Virus record (IMG/VR): IMGVR_UViG_3300020472_000066
Location: 1-39,348 of that record
DNA from: a virus
Strand: one strand, 5' to 3'
Length of the DNA: 39,348 nt
Shown: in pieces, positions 1 through 5,910 of the stretch
How positions within the stretch are numbered: position 1 is the first letter of the stretch
How the letters are laid out: each line of letters opens with the position of its first letter
Position numbers and translations under genes: made by a program
The notes under the pieces: model-generated
Seen by the model: the letters and a program-made list of their open reading frames with translations, nothing else
Told to the model about the DNA's origin: nothing
The model's database searches: none

Positions 1-144
1 TACCTAGATCTTCTCACTGAACTCCAGAATCTTCCCGAAGAAGATTTACTCAAACCTGTCACGATTTATGATGTTGATTGTGAAGATTACTCACAAAGTT
101 TCTCGTTTGACTGTAATCGAGAGGTGCCTAATATCATCATCTAA
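1..144 (+). CDS. 3' end of a small phage hypothetical protein (5' end outside window)
   Basis: Frame 1 is open from the first base to a TAA at 142-144 and gives the last 47 residues of a protein that begins upstream. The visible part starts YLDLLTELQNLPEEDLLKPV and continues with a TIYD segment, then an acidic, Tyr/Cys-containing tail ending in NIII. The pattern of a leucine-rich helix, then 'LP-x-x-x-L', then 'VT-I-Y-D' resembles small uncharacterised proteins common in cyanophages; that resemblance is from memory and the function is unknown. The stop codon lies inside a TCTAAATA box (140-147) like those found at other gene ends here. No catalytic motif is visible. Confidence 0.6.
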   Translation, partial: YLDLLTELQNLPEEDLLKPVTIYDVDCEDYSQSFSFDCNREVPNIII

Positions 145-147
145 ATA
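140..147 (+). promoter_or_regulatory. late-promoter-like TCTAAATA box over a stop codon
   Basis: TCTAAATA spans the TAA stop (142-144) of the partial first gene and lies 19 nt before the ATG at 167. It differs by one base from the NATAAATA consensus of T4-like cyanophage late promoters (T4 itself uses TATAAATA). The same TAAATAA core recurs at 5180, 33034 and 38720. The match is short and AT-rich, so chance is a real alternative. Confidence 0.3.
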
Positions 148-166
148 ACATTTTATCCATCCTAAT

Positions 167-445
167 ATGCACTACAAAGAGTTTAAAAAAGGATTAAAGA
201 TTACATGTGGGGATGATACTGGGGTCGTTAATTTCATCGACAAATTGTATATAACTCTTACTACACATAAGTGGATGAAACCCCCAGAATTAGCAAAACA
301 TAGTATAAACAAATACAATGAAGTTAACGTCTTAGTGTATAAGAATGACTGGTGTAATTGTATGCCTGTGGATAACACGGAAGAGACACAGAATAGCGTT
401 GCTATGTATAAATCACAGGAGGGAAGATATGGAGACGTTCAATGA
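167..445 (+). CDS. small hypothetical phage protein (92 aa)
   Basis: A 92-residue ORF with ATG at 167 and TGA at 443-445. It begins MHYKEFKKGLKITCGDDTG. The N-terminal half (K-I-T-C-G-D-D-T-G-V-V-x-F-I-D-x-x-Y-I-T-L) looks like a small beta-barrel of alternating hydrophobic strands. The remainder is rich in Asn, Lys and Trp, with a D-W-C-N-C motif near residues 61-65. There is no signal peptide or membrane helix. The stop overlaps the next start in an ATGA junction, so the two small genes are probably translated together. I do not recognise a functional family; it is most likely an accessory phage protein. Confidence 0.65.
   Translation: MHYKEFKKGLKITCGDDTGVVNFIDKLYITLTTHKWMKPPELAKHSINKYNEVNVLVYKNDWCNCMPVDNTEETQNSVAMYKSQEGRYGDVQ
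367..375 (-). promoter_or_regulatory. DnaA-box-like 9-mer
   Basis: The + strand reads TGTGGATAA, so the - strand reads TTATCCACA, a perfect match to the bacterial DnaA-box consensus. It lies inside the 92-aa ORF. Two further TTWTNCACA matches in inverted orientation lie about 210 nt downstream (586-594 and 609-617). Whether host DnaA binds here is unknown; a single 9-mer can occur by chance. Confidence 0.3.
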
Positions 446-582
446 TAGATAGTAAGAACAATTACCCTCACTACAATGTTACTCACGGAGAACAAATTCA
501 CTATGTGTTTATAACACTTAAGGAGTTAATCGTTATGCAGTGGGAGTATATCAGAGAGAACAGATTATGGGTCACTAAATGA
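442..582 (+). CDS. small hypothetical protein (46 aa)
   Basis: ATG at 442-444 overlaps the TGA (443-445) of the 92-aa gene in a classic ATGA junction, and the frame runs to TGA at 580-582. The protein begins MIDSKNNYPHYNVTHGEQIH and ends N-R-L-W-V-T-K. Its second half (Y-V-F-I-T-L-K-E-L-I-V-M-Q-W-E-Y-I-R-E-N) could form one amphipathic helix. There is no obvious Shine-Dalgarno site, so translation is probably coupled to the upstream gene. The family is unknown. The tight overlap and credible amino-acid composition favour a real gene despite its size. Confidence 0.5.
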   Translation: MIDSKNNYPHYNVTHGEQIHYVFITLKELIVMQWEYIRENRLWVTK

Positions 583-585
583 TAC

Positions 586-617
586 TTTTCCACAGGTAAT
601 CGTATATTTGTGGAAAA
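586..617. repeat. 9-bp perfect inverted repeat made of two DnaA-box-like 9-mers
   Basis: TTTTCCACA (586-594) and TGTGGAAAA (609-617) are exact reverse complements separated by 14 nt. Each arm also fits the relaxed DnaA-box consensus TTWTNCACA. It sits just after the TGA of the 46-aa gene in a 256-nt noncoding gap (583-838). Options are a protein-binding palindrome (DnaA or a repressor) or a hairpin. No T-run follows the downstream arm, which argues against an intrinsic terminator. Confidence 0.5.
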
Positions 618-738
618 CAATTAAATGTTAATATAAATCTATTAGTGTGTTTAATGCCTCTGTAATCCTCTCAGGAAAATGTAGTCTTAGCACGTTGATT
701 ACCGATTCGTCAATAACATTTAACAACCTGCAATATAC

Positions 739-767
739 CCTGTGAGAGTATCAACAATTATCACAGG
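739..767. repeat. 7-bp inverted repeat upstream of a promoter
   Basis: CCTGTGA (739-745) and TCACAGG (761-767) are exact reverse complements with a 15-nt spacer. The right arm ends 7 nt before the -35 hexamer at 775, a position where an activator or repressor half-site pair could act. No terminator-like T-run is present. Short arms make this only suggestive. Confidence 0.3.
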
Positions 768-774
768 ATTACAC

Positions 775-803
775 TTGACAAACTAACACAAATGCCCTAT
801 AAT
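775..803 (+). promoter_or_regulatory. consensus sigma70-type promoter
   Basis: A perfect -35 TTGACA (775-780) and perfect -10 TATAAT (798-803) are separated by the optimal 17 nt. Transcription would begin near 810, giving a leader of about 30 nt before the ATG at 839. Such an exact match suggests host RNA polymerase with its housekeeping sigma factor transcribes the small genes, consistent with early expression. Confidence 0.8.
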
Positions 804-838
804 AACTCTGTAAGGGTTCACAACAATTCTAAGCAATT

Positions 839-1042
839 ATGCAATACAAAGTGTATGATTCAGACGACAAATTACATGGTACGTTTGAAACAATTAGTGA
901 CCTAGAATTATACATGGATGGTGTTAGAAACTCTAGGGGAGATAGGTATAAAGAATTGCCCAAACATTCTGCTTTTGATTATATTAAATCTATCGGATGG
1001 TTTATGGAGGTTGTTGATACTCACGCCCAAAACACTTCTTAA
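839..1042 (+). CDS. small hypothetical protein (67 aa), promoter-proximal
   Basis: A 67-residue ORF beginning MQYKVYDSDDKLHGTFETIS, with a short beta-like start followed by a probable helix (D-L-E-L-Y-M-D-G-V-R) and an I-K-S-I-G-W-F-M-E-V-V segment. It is the first gene after the consensus promoter at 775-803, which supports its being expressed, probably early. No Shine-Dalgarno site is evident. It has no recognisable domain; small early phage proteins of this kind often act on host functions, but nothing in the sequence shows that here. Confidence 0.65.
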   Translation: MQYKVYDSDDKLHGTFETISDLELYMDGVRNSRGDRYKELPKHSAFDYIKSIGWFMEVVDTHAQNTS

Positions 1043-1048
1043 CACCTA

Positions 1049-1078
1049 TTGACAACAATTGCAGTCCTATGTTATAAT
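1049..1078 (+). promoter_or_regulatory. consensus sigma70-type promoter
   Basis: A perfect -35 TTGACA (1049-1054) and perfect -10 TATAAT (1073-1078) with an 18-nt spacer, 7 nt after the stop of the 67-aa gene. The start site would be near 1085, about 34 nt before the ATG at 1119. This leader length is close to that of the first promoter, which supports 1119 as the intended start of the next small gene. Confidence 0.75.
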
Positions 1079-1118
1079 TAAGGCATAGCAATCACCTGTG
1101 CTTATGTAACACAAACTC

Positions 1119-1284
1119 ATGCAGTCACTATCTATTATTATATAACACTCACATCGCAGTGTTCATGGGGGTTCTCGGTCTTTATGGTGGCCGTTATATT
1201 AAAAAGGTTAGAGACCCTAACCTACAAAGGTTCCCAGAAGCAAGTGATATATTATTAGAAATTAATTTTACACCTTCATTCTAA
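1119..1284 (+). pseudogene. small membrane peptide gene, apparently frameshifted
   Basis: ATG at 1119 gives only M-Q-S-L-S-I-I-I before TAA at 1143. The +1 frame continues the hydrophobic character and is open to TAA at 1282-1284: Y-N-T-H-I-A-V-F-M-G-V-L-G-L-Y-G-G-R-Y-I-K-K, then V-R-D-P-N-L-Q-R-F-P. Read together, the two frames give a typical one-helix phage membrane peptide followed by positive residues. A single-base indel, a recoding site in the AT run near 1135-1145, or a shorter gene starting at ATG 1165 (39 aa) or GTG 1159 are the alternatives. The upstream promoter and leader length favour 1119 as the ancestral start. The family is unknown. Confidence 0.4.
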
Positions 1285-1303
1285 AATTTTTCCAGTATAA
1301 AAA

Positions 1304-1510
1304 ATGACTAAAGAGGATTTACAAGACACACGTGTATGGGCACTAGAGCAATTAATAAGATTAGAAAAATGTTTAGATAGTCGTATGTATGATTGTGCGT
1401 CTGTATATACTAGCAATGGTGTAGGTAAGAATAAAGAATCTCTATATACTCTATGGGAGGGTTGGAAACTACAACATCCCAGTAATAATCCCAAATCAAA
1501 TAGATTATAA
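1304..1510 (+). CDS. small hypothetical protein (68 aa)
   Basis: A 68-residue ORF beginning MTKEDLQDTRVWALEQLIRL, an amphipathic helix that continues to about residue 40. A Gly/Asn turn and a W-E-G-W-K-L segment follow. No signal peptide, transmembrane helix or catalytic motif is visible. It lies 1 nt before the next ATG (1512) and 19 nt after the frameshifted ORF, and so is probably part of the transcript begun at 1085. The function is unknown. An antisense ORF covers almost the same span but has no supporting context. Confidence 0.6.
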   Translation: MTKEDLQDTRVWALEQLIRLEKCLDSRMYDCASVYTSNGVGKNKESLYTLWEGWKLQHPSNNPKSNRL

Positions 1511-1511
1511 A

Positions 1512-1682
1512 ATGAGTAAAAGATTCACAACTAAACTGGAGGAAGATGACTACGGAGACTTAATACTGACTATACCATATGACGTAATAGAAGAACTCGG
1601 ATGGTCAACTGACTCAGAACTAGAATATGATGTTACTGATGACTCTAAATTTAGATTAAAAGCAATTAACAGTAATGAGTGA
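1512..1682 (+). CDS. probable AbrB/SpoVT-fold small protein (56 aa)
   Basis: ATG at 1512 to TGA at 1680-1682, 56 residues. The core E-E-D-D-Y-G-D-L-I-L-T-I-P-Y-D-V-I-E-E-L-G-W followed by S-E-L-E-Y-D-V matches the swapped-hairpin AbrB/SpoVT (MazE-like) signature 'GD-L-x-L-P-IP-x-x-x-x-x-x-LGW-x-x-G-D-x-L'. Such small proteins are frequent in cyanobacteria and their phages. Members of the fold bind DNA as dimers, as transition-state regulators or antitoxins. No toxin-like partner is recognisable next to it, so a regulator is as likely as an antitoxin. It overlaps the next ORF by 8 nt, which suggests translational coupling. The family call is from motif recognition only. Confidence 0.6.
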   Translation: MSKRFTTKLEEDDYGDLILTIPYDVIEELGWSTDSELEYDVTDDSKFRLKAINSNE

Positions 1683-1920
1683 TAAAATAGATCCTTGGTT
1701 AGATAATAAAGAGGCACATGAAGCAATTAACATGTGCTTATCTGCTATTGTAAAGAGATTAGAAGGTATAGAGAAGTTTGTTAATGAGATGCCTACTCCA
1801 GATAAGACGTATTATAAACCAAGTGGGCACGAAGATTACTTAAATACTAAGGAGAACTATGATAACATTTACGATAGACTTAAGGTATTAGAGGAAAAAG
1901 TATGGGATGCAAAAGACTAA
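1675..1920 (+). CDS. small hypothetical helical protein (81 aa)
   Basis: An 81-residue ORF beginning MSDKIDPWLDNKEAHEAINM. Two long helices are likely: about residues 10-40 (with C-L-S-A-I-V-K-R-L-E-G-I-E-K-F-V) and a heptad-like C-terminus (Y-D-R-L-K-V-L-E-E-K-V-W). Both have leucine/isoleucine spacing fit for a coiled coil. It overlaps the preceding gene by 8 nt and the following 848-codon gene by 19 nt, so the three are probably translationally coupled. That makes it either the last accessory gene or a small partner of the virion protein that follows. No known family is recognised. Confidence 0.6.
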   Translation: MSDKIDPWLDNKEAHEAINMCLSAIVKRLEGIEKFVNEMPTPDKTYYKPSGHEDYLNTKENYDNIYDRLKVLEEKVWDAKD

Positions 1921-4448
1921 CTGATATTCGCTTTGGAGGTGGTGAACCATGTACATTAAACACCCCAGAGACTGCTGATCTAGGTGTTACGTTCGAGTTT
2001 CTTGAATATCCATCAGATCCAGCGAAGACGAATATAGATCCTCTTACAGGGGAAACTGTAGACTATCATATACCAGAGAGAGACTTAAACTCGGTAATGC
2101 ACGATTCTGTCATTATTGAGTTACCTGATCCTGGACCTCTCAGACCAGGACCATCCAATTGCGGTAAAGTAACTAGAGATATACCAAACAATTACCCTTC
2201 ACTTAGTAATCAGGAACCAGCGAGAGTATTTTACGACTATTATCCGAATGAACTATCATATGATATGGTTACATCGGACACTTGGTTTAGTTACCTATAC
2301 GATACCTCTGATAAGATGGGTATAGTAGGTACACCTTGCTATCATATTGAAGATGAAGATGGTACAACTGTAAGTACACCTCCTGGTGGTGGAAGTCCTT
2401 CAAGTTCTTCTTCTTATGAATATACTTGCGTACCTTGTAACAATTTTACTTGTACTCCAGCCGAAACCACATTAAAGTATACAGCACCCCAAGATTTGAC
2501 TGGCGACCCCGACTGCCCGCACCCCACACTATTCGGGTTTGGAACCACAAGTTACAAATTAGCCTTTAAGTATGATGCCTTGGCAACTACACAACCTACT
2601 GGAGTCCAAGATATAGAAATGTCTTATACTGGTTCTGGGTATACTGATGCATGGGATCAGGGATCAAACCAAGGAATTACATATGAATCCTCTCAGAACC
2701 CTTGGCAAGCTACAGAAGAGTCATTTGGTACTATACAAATCTTCTCTATTTCTTTAAGCGGGGGCACTGGACTTAAACTCCAAGTAAAAATAGAACCAAA
2801 ATTTGACGATTCGGGAACGTCCACAGTATTCTCAGGTACTGAATGGACTATACTAAACATCATGGATCCTGGAACAGGGTATACATTGAATGATACTACC
2901 CAATTGTCTTATGCACATACTCATCCTGATAATAGTACAACTACACTATCCGTTAATATTAAACTTAGTGCCGTTGGTGATGTAGAGATTGTTAACCCTC
3001 AATCAGGGTTTGATAGACTAGTTGAGGGTGATACTCTTAATGGTCATAAGATTTTACGTGCATTTCATACTGATATTAACAATTTTCCCTATCATGTGGT
3101 GTATTTAGATGGTGCAGGGAGCGATTTTACCAAAGAAACGCAGTATACATCGTCTAGAAGTCACCAAATTACCGCAAAAGCGGGTTATGGCATCAAAGAT
3201 CGGGCAATTTTGATCGGAATTTACGAATTTTTGGATAAATCCGTCCAATTTGTTACTGCAAGACTCACAAAAGGTGCTCCAGACCTCTTTAATACGCTAA
3301 AACAACCAAATTGTAACGTTACAGTTACAAATGGAGTAGTTACGGGGGTATCTATAACTGATGGCGGTGAAGGGTGGAATCAACTAACACAAGAGCCTAT
3401 ACTAGAGATAACAGCACCTAAAATACCTAAGCGAAGTGTAGGTTCTATCTACCAAGCAGGTGAACTGGTTGATGGTGAAGAGGAACCAGCAAAGAAAAAT
3501 GCTTCTGTAAAGGGTATTTTCACGTCAGGTGTGCTAACTGGTGTTCAAATTCTTGATGGCGGTAAAGGATACCCAGATGATTACCCTCCTCAGATATGGG
3601 TGAGGAACGTTTTTAAGGAAAATCCAAAAACATTAGGTGTTTCTGCGTATGATGCGAACACACCAAACATAAAAAGAGGTATCCTTAAGGCGTATGCGGA
3701 AGAAGGATTGAAGATTAGTAATGAATCATACGCACATTGGGATAATTATAATGATAATTTAAAAGCATCCGTTACTGCTAAGAGCATTGACGCTGCTTAT
3801 AGTGTTGATAAAGACCCATCAGTTGATAGATATCATGAAATTGGTCAACGGAAGTATACAAAAGACGTAATTGATAATCTACGTCAATTCCATGATAATG
3901 ATAGGAATAAGGGATATGTAGATAAAGTAGGTCTTCAAGACCTATCTGCTACGTATAGGGACATGTTAAAGAACCATGTAGAGGACATAGATAAGCATTG
4001 GAATGGTGTTCTTGACAAATATACACAAGAGAAGGTACCCGAAAAGGTAAAATATGATGCTAACTATGTTCAGACAATACAAGGAAGTCTTACTCAGTTA
4101 CCTTATGCTACGGAGAATACTAAATATTTGTTAAAGCAGTATCGTGCTGATCCTACTCAACATGATACGATAACAATCGAGCTTAGTTGTAAGCCTACTA
4201 ATGCGGGATGTGCACATATTAATTGTAATGCACCTGCAGGAACTACGCCAAACCCTAATACTAGCACTAGTACTGACGGAGATGGTAATACAGTTGTTAC
4301 AACATTGACGTATACTATGTCTAATATGTTAGGTGATGGGTGTAAAGAGTGGACTGCAAAGGGAGATTGTAAAATATATCACGATTTAACTAGATCAATG
4401 GAGACATTTGATCGTGCAGTTAAAGCTTATGGTAATCCTTATTCGTAA
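1902..4448 (+). CDS. putative virion structural protein (848 aa), upstream of the PAAR-like tip
   Basis: ATG at 1902 is preceded by a plausible Shine-Dalgarno AGAGG (1890-1894), although the frame overlaps the previous gene by 19 nt. The protein starts M-G-C-K-R-L-T-D-I-R-F-G-G-G. Residues 1-160 hold proline-rich linkers. A Cys cluster (Y-T-C-V-P-C-N-N-F-T-C) lies near 175-186. Two degenerate glycine repeats, D-G-G-E-G-W near 487 and D-G-G-K-G-Y near 551, match the GSGY repeat of the giant protein downstream. Residues about 590-750 are charged and helical, and a Cys-rich tail (S-C-K-P-T-N-A-G-C-A-H-I-N-C) follows near 760. T4 places the gp5 spike just before gp5.4, so a spike or hub-associated role is possible by position only. 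No lysozyme domain is seen. A locally C-rich stretch near 2490-2560 is unlike the rest. Confidence 0.55.
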   Translation: MGCKRLTDIRFGGGEPCTLNTPETADLGVTFEFLEYPSDPAKTNIDPLTGETVDYHIPERDLNSVMHDSVIIELPDPGPLRPGPSNCGKVTRDIPNNYPSLSNQEPARVFYDYYPNELSYDMVTSDTWFSYLYDTSDKMGIVGTPCYHIEDEDGTTVSTPPGGGSPSSSSSYEYTCVPCNNFTCTPAETTLKYTAPQDLTGDPDCPHPTLFGFGTTSYKLAFKYDALATTQPTGVQDIEMSYTGSGYTDAWDQGSNQGITYESSQNPWQATEESFGTIQIFSISLSGGTGLKLQVKIEPKFDDSGTSTVFSGTEWTILNIMDPGTGYTLNDTTQLSYAHTHPDNSTTTLSVNIKLSAVGDVEIVNPQSGFDRLVEGDTLNGHKILRAFHTDINNFPYHVVYLDGAGSDFTKETQYTSSRSHQITAKAGYGIKDRAILIGIYEFLDKSVQFVTARLTKGAPDLFNTLKQPNCNVTVTNGVVTGVSITDGGEGWNQLTQEPILEITAPKIPKRSVGSIYQAGELVDGEEEPAKKNASVKGIFTSGVLTGVQILDGGKGYPDDYPPQIWVRNVFKENPKTLGVSAYDANTPNIKRGILKAYAEEGLKISNESYAHWDNYNDNLKASVTAKSIDAAYSVDKDPSVDRYHEIGQRKYTKDVIDNLRQFHDNDRNKGYVDKVGLQDLSATYRDMLKNHVEDIDKHWNGVLDKYTQEKVPEKVKYDANYVQTIQGSLTQLPYATENTKYLLKQYRADPTQHDTITIELSCKPTNAGCAHINCNAPAGTTPNPNTSTSTDGDGNTVVTTLTYTMSNMLGDGCKEWTAKGDCKIYHDLTRSMETFDRAVKAYGNPYS

Positions 4449-4457
4449 AAAATAACT

Positions 4458-4997
4458 ATGGCAAGAGGAGCAGCACTATACGTTGGTAATTGTAGCGGTC
4501 ATGGAAGAGCAACTAGTGCATTTCATCACCCTGGATTAGGTGGTGGTATCTTAGGTGGATGCCGTCACGCAACTTTAGCGGGTCAAATTGTTAATAAACC
4601 GCTTAGATTGACAAATAGTGTTGCTATTTGGCCACCTGAACCGCAAAGACCCGCAGGAGAAACTGTAACAGACGTAGTAATTAACGATAAAATACCTATA
4701 GTTGATCAGGATGAGCTCATTAGACACCCTACTCCAACTAAATTTGGTACAGTTTCCATTGGTTTTAAGTGTTTTTGTATTCGTAGAACACCTGCTTGGC
4801 ATTGTACGGACGGAGATAGTGGAGGAAGAGAACCTTCAGATGGTCATATACGGAAATTATACTCAACTACGAAGACAGTTTTCGTAAATGGTAAACTTTT
4901 AGGTAGAATAGACGATCCACTTGGTAATGATACTACAAAATATCCGTGTAAATCCGTTGTTTCTGGTTCAAGTGAAGATGTATTTGTCGGAAACTAA
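4458..4997 (+). CDS. PAAR-like baseplate central-spike tip protein (gp5.4-like)
   Basis: 179 residues beginning MARGAALYVGNCSGHGRATS. Glycine-rich turns, His and Cys (H15, H23-H24, C35, H37) and the C-terminal pattern 'T-V-F-V-N-G-K-L-L-G-R-I-D-D' with 'V-S-G-S-S-E-D-V-F-V-G-N' match the PAAR/gp5.4 type of repeat-containing spike caps. In T4, gp5.4 caps the gp5 needle, binds a metal ion with His and Cys, and is the first part to meet the cell envelope. It is longer than a minimal PAAR domain because of an insert (about residues 55-140) with additional Cys (C105, C107, C116). Its position just ahead of wedge genes fits. The exact metal ligands cannot be assigned by eye. Confidence 0.72.
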   Translation: MARGAALYVGNCSGHGRATSAFHHPGLGGGILGGCRHATLAGQIVNKPLRLTNSVAIWPPEPQRPAGETVTDVVINDKIPIVDQDELIRHPTPTKFGTVSIGFKCFCIRRTPAWHCTDGDSGGREPSDGHIRKLYSTTKTVFVNGKLLGRIDDPLGNDTTKYPCKSVVSGSSEDVFVGN

Positions 4998-5011
4998 AAA
5001 TGTGCTATAAT
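4984..5011 (+). promoter_or_regulatory. possible weak promoter before the basic peptide gene
   Basis: A perfect -10 TATAAT (5006-5011) lies 24 nt before the ATG at 5036, with only a partial -35 match TTGTCG (4984-4989) at 16-nt spacing. The sequence also contains an A/T run that loosely resembles late promoters. It may give the small basic peptide separate expression from the structural operon. Confidence 0.35.
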
Positions 5012-5035
5012 ATAAGAACAATATATTGATTAATC

Positions 5036-5182
5036 ATGGCAAAAGCGTCAAGTGGTATAAGTGGTGGCGATTTTATTCAATCACCACCTAAAAAGACTAG
5101 ACAAGGAAGAGGAAAGCATACAAAATATGCCGCAACCTCTAGAAATGGAGCAAAAAAGAGATATCGTGGGCAAGGTCGCTAA
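5036..5182 (+). CDS. strongly basic 48-aa peptide
   Basis: ATG at 5036 to TAA at 5180-5182. The peptide starts M-A-K-A-S-S-G-I-S-G-G-D-F-I-Q-S-P-P and its remaining 30 residues contain about 14 Lys, Arg or His (K-K-T-R-Q-G-R-G-K-H-T-K-Y, then N-G-A-K-K-R-Y-R-G-Q-G-R). I recognise this as a small conserved cyanophage protein of unknown role, from memory. It resembles a histone tail or protamine in being disordered and rich in Lys/Arg/Gly/Ser. It could bind DNA or RNA or be a virion component. It stands 27 nt before the SET-domain gene, which raises the possibility that it is that enzyme's substrate. No cysteine or hydrophobic core is present. Confidence 0.8.
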   Translation: MAKASSGISGGDFIQSPPKKTRQGRGKHTKYAATSRNGAKKRYRGQGR

Positions 5183-5185
5183 ATA
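5178..5185 (+). promoter_or_regulatory. late-promoter-like GCTAAATA box over a stop codon
   Basis: GCTAAATA covers the TAA stop of the 48-aa peptide (5180-5182) and lies 24 nt before the ATG at 5210. It is one base from NATAAATA. The placement matches the late-type box at 33032-33039, which also contains a stop codon. Confidence 0.35.
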
Positions 5186-5209
5186 ATAGTTAGTTATTAT
5201 GCTAGTGTG

Positions 5210-5491
5210 ATGTACAAAGCATTACCAGACGGACTATTCATATCAAATAGTCCTATTTCAGGACAAGGATTGTTTTCTAAACTACCTATAGAAATTGGTA
5301 CTGAATTAGGTATGTCACATCTTGTTATCAACGATGAAATTTATAGAACGCCATTAGGAGGATTCATTAATCATTCTCCTTTTCCAAATTGTGAGAAATA
5401 TAAGGTAGATAACAAATATTATGTGAAAGTCATTACTCCCATTAAACCGATGGAGGAATTGACGCTAAATTACACATTTTATAAAGTTTAA
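5210..5491 (+). CDS. minimal SET-domain protein (putative lysine methyltransferase)
   Basis: The frame is open from GTG 5207, but ATG 5210 is the better start (93 aa). SET hallmarks are in order: G18-x-G20-L-F near the N-terminus, the N54-H55-S56-x-x-P59-N60-C61 motif, and M-E82-E83-L-T-L-N-Y88 at the end. Known SET enzymes transfer methyl from S-adenosylmethionine to lysine, the NHS..PNC and EEL..Y motifs forming the knotted active site. At 93 residues it is shorter than the 119-aa chlorella virus vSET. It has no pre- or post-SET Cys clusters. Its TAA overlaps the ATG of gp25 by one base, so it belongs to the baseplate operon. Possible substrates are the adjacent Lys/Arg-rich peptide, a virion protein or a host protein; none is shown by the sequence. 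Confidence 0.8.
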   Translation: MYKALPDGLFISNSPISGQGLFSKLPIEIGTELGMSHLVINDEIYRTPLGGFINHSPFPNCEKYKVDNKYYVKVITPIKPMEELTLNYTFYKV

Positions 5492-5910
5492 TGGCACTAA
5501 AAGACATTACGAATAAGGAATTTACGAAATCTAGAAGTTTCAAGGATATTGCGGTGTCTTTTGCTAAAAATTCTTTTACTGACGACGCAGCTATCGTGAA
5601 AAATGAAAATTCGATAAAACAGTCTGTAAAAAACCTAGTTTTGACTCAAATGGGTGAAAAACCATTTCAACCTACTAAAGGATGTCGTGTTAATGCTCTT
5701 CTTTTTGAACCACTAGATCCCTTTACTGCTGATGCATTAAAGGAAGAAGTACTAAATACCATTAGGCAATATGAACCAAGGGTAAAGATTAGTGACTGTA
5801 CGGTCACTCCAATAATTGAAAGTAACAAAATCAATATTTCTATAACATATAGAGTTGTAGGATTACCTATAGTGGAAACAATAGCATTTATTTTACAGAG
5901 ACCTGAATAA
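5491..5910 (+). CDS. 25: baseplate wedge subunit gp25
   Basis: 139 residues, close to the 132 of T4 gp25. The GPW/gp25 family signature is visible: an N-terminal strand/helix region, L-T-Q-M-G-E-K-P-F-Q-P-T-K-G (51-64), L-L-F-E-P-L (70-75), and the conserved E95-P96-R97 with R-V-K-I. The C-terminal strands end I-A-F-I-L-Q-R-P-E. In contractile tails gp25 joins the wedge to the sheath and to gp6 and gp53, and is needed for sheath initiation. The start shares one base with the SET stop, and the stop shares one base with the gp6 start (TAATG at both junctions), showing tight coupling. Confidence 0.95.
   Translation: MALKDITNKEFTKSRSFKDIAVSFAKNSFTDDAAIVKNENSIKQSVKNLVLTQMGEKPFQPTKGCRVNALLFEPLDPFTADALKEEVLNTIRQYEPRVKISDCTVTPIIESNKINISITYRVVGLPIVETIAFILQRPE

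Noticed and set aside
586-617. Intrinsic terminator
   Set aside because: The perfect stem is AT-rich and lacks a following T-run; the loop is long (14 nt). A binding palindrome fits better.
739-767. Intrinsic terminator
   Set aside because: The 7-bp arms with a 15-nt loop are too weak and no U-tract follows.
1-1920. tRNA genes in the accessory region
   Set aside because: No cloverleaf with T-arm (GTTCGA-type) and acceptor pairing was found in the intergenic parts on either strand by eye.
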